A stretch of DNA of 64,000 nt, taken from NCBI GenBank assembly GCA_963714145.1, contig OY970235.1, forward strand, positions 9,052,001 to 9,116,000, given 5' to 3'. How positions within the stretch are numbered: the first letter of the stretch is position 1; every line of letters starts with the position of its first letter. The notes under the pieces were generated by a model. That model was not told the DNA's origin. It did not search any database and saw only the letters and a list, made by a program, of their open reading frames with translations. The translations under genes and the position numbers were made by a program. This DNA is from JBBWZH01 sp035544115 (lineage in GTDB: Bacteria > Actinomycetota > Actinomycetes > Mycobacteriales > CADCTP01). Below are positions 63,132 through 64,000 of the stretch, in pieces.

Positions 63132-63481
63132 TCCTGCATCTGGACACGGTGGCGGAGAAGACGTCGGCGTTCGCGCGGCGGTGGGGCCTGGTGCTGCGCG
63201 CCGAGCCGGTGGTCAGCTACGAGCCGCCGGTCGAGCGGATCGCCGCCGACCTGCGCCGGCTGTCCGCCGCGGTGCAGAACCTGCCGCCCGGTTGTAGCAA
63301 CACCCGGCGGATGGGGCTGCTGATCGCGTACGACCACACCCTGCGGGCCGGCTGCCGGGCGCTCGGCCTGACCGAGGCGCTGAGCGACCTGCCGCCGGGC
63401 GCCGACCGGGACCTGGAGCGGATCCGGGTGGAGACCTCCCTCGAAGCGGCGGGCCTGCGGTTCCGCCCGATCGTCTGGTAG
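63044..63481 (+). CDS. Small membrane-anchored protein, unknown
   Basis: 145 residues. N-terminal hydrophobic segment LAIAQFALAATLPVAAMWLI anchors it; the rest is a soluble domain with VVSYEPPVERIAADLRRLSA and a Cys-containing NLPPGCSNTRRM. No family recognised. GTG 63044 starts 88 bases before the MFS stop, in another frame. The TAG stop is seven bases from the apparent start of the RNA ligase-like gene in the same frame. Confidence 0.7.
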   Translation: MASSGAAPFPLAIAQFALAATLPVAAMWLILHLDTVAEKTSAFARRWGLVLRAEPVVSYEPPVERIAADLRRLSAAVQNLPPGCSNTRRMGLLIAYDHTLRAGCRALGLTEALSDLPPGADRDLERIRVETSLEAAGLRFRPIVW

Positions 63482-63487
63482 GCCGCG

Positions 63488-64000
63488 CTGCGGCTGTTCA
63501 TCGCGGTGTGGCCCGGGGCTGCCGCGCTCGCCGACCTCGACCGCGCGCTGGCCGGGCCGCGCCGGCTGCCCGGCGGTCCGCGCTGGACCGACCCGGCCGC
63601 CTGGCACATCACGCTGGCGTTCCTCGGTGAGGTCGCCGAGTCGTGTGTGGACAGAGCGGTGGCCGGGGTGGGCCCGGTCGCGACCGCTGGCCGGCCGGTC
63701 CGGCTGCGGTTGGCCGGCGCCGGCACCTTCCCGGCCCGCGGCGTTCCCCGTGTGCTCTGGGCGGGCGTCACCGGCGCCGACCGGCCGGCCGGGGATCCGC
63801 CGACTGGGGATGCGCCGGCGGGGGAGGTGGCGGTCGGGGAATTGGCGCGACTGGCGCGGGAGGTGCGCGCGGCCGCGCTGGCGGCCGGGATCCCGGTCGA
63901 GCGCCGGCCGTACCAGCCGCACCTGACGCTGGGCCGGTGGCGGCCGGCCGACCCGGTCGACCGCGCGGTCGTCGAGCCGCTCGCCGGATACGCCGGCCCG
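63488..64000 (+). CDS. thpR: 2'-5' RNA ligase / RNA 2',3'-cyclic phosphodiesterase (ThpR-like), 3' end cut by window edge
   Basis: At least 171 residues. The two HxTx motifs that define the 2H phosphoesterase family are HITLAFLGE and HLTLGRWRP; RLFIAVWPG is the usual first strand. The family opens the 2',3'-cyclic phosphate of RNA. No ATG, GTG or TTG precedes the first strand in frame; the only suitable codon is CTG 63488, and starting at the next GTG (63506) would delete that strand. A rare CTG start or a base error (G to C) is likely. Confidence 0.85.
   Translation, partial: MRLFIAVWPGAAALADLDRALAGPRRLPGGPRWTDPAAWHITLAFLGEVAESCVDRAVAGVGPVATAGRPVRLRLAGAGTFPARGVPRVLWAGVTGADRPAGDPPTGDAPAGEVAVGELARLAREVRAAALAAGIPVERRPYQPHLTLGRWRPADPVDRAVVEPLAGYAGP

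Overview
This window is very GC-rich (third codon positions are mostly G or C) and reads as a chromosomal segment of a filamentous actinomycete. I infer Micromonosporaceae or a close relative, not proven here. Markers pointing there are a GpgS-type glucosyltransferase, a lone groEL under CIRCE control, the small families DUF3263, DUF3027 and DUF2530, a LytR_C protein, futalosine-route menaquinone genes, and several promoters whose -10 box sits 6-8 bases before the start codon (leaderless type). I recognised no tRNA, rRNA, insertion sequence, prophage or CRISPR.

Layout. 0-10 kb: an aldo/keto reductase (cut by the edge), a beta-propeller glycosidase-like protein, a spermidine-synthase-like methyltransferase fold, a secreted esterase lipoprotein, glutamate dehydrogenase (one frameshift), DUF3263 plus LytR_C, a CDC48-like double AAA ATPase (one frameshift) and a CGNR zinc-finger protein. 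10-20.7 kb: valS, an MFS exporter, a GlxA-type regulator, gpgS, a SAM-I riboswitch in front of thrC, a DUF885 hydrolase and a cold-shock protein. 20.9-27 kb: a PadR/ABC ATPase/FtsX permease operon with palindromic operators, then two CIRCE elements and groEL. 27-31.5 kb: an amino-acid-type substrate-binding lipoprotein, galT and glpD.

31.5-36.2 kb is the most accessory-looking part: five DnaA-box-like motifs in one intergenic gap, then a compact set of nucleotide/nucleic-acid enzymes (MazG-like, methyltransferase, EEP nuclease, an unrecognised 303-residue protein, an adenosine-deaminase-like protein and a HIT protein). Two of its operons are translationally coupled and the genes overlap head-to-tail or tail-to-tail. 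I know of no described system with this composition.

36.3-64 kb: XPB helicase, GGDEF/EAL protein, helicase-associated protein, acyl-CoA ligase followed by ten perfect 21-bp repeats, a second cold-shock protein, a membrane class III nucleotidyl cyclase coupled to a Crp-family regulator, a secreted RTX protein, mqnD/mqnB, an MFS protein with an Asp/Arg-rich tail divergent from DUF3027 and a very large sacsin-type ATPase, a 20-bp-period inverted repeat array, DUF2530, a MarR regulator (frameshifted at its end) coupled to an MFS exporter, a small membrane-anchored protein and a 2'-5' RNA ligase-like phosphodiesterase cut by the right edge. Three conserved genes (gdh, AAA, marR) each carry a one-base shift at or near short G/C runs, so either the assembly has residual indels or these genes are decaying.
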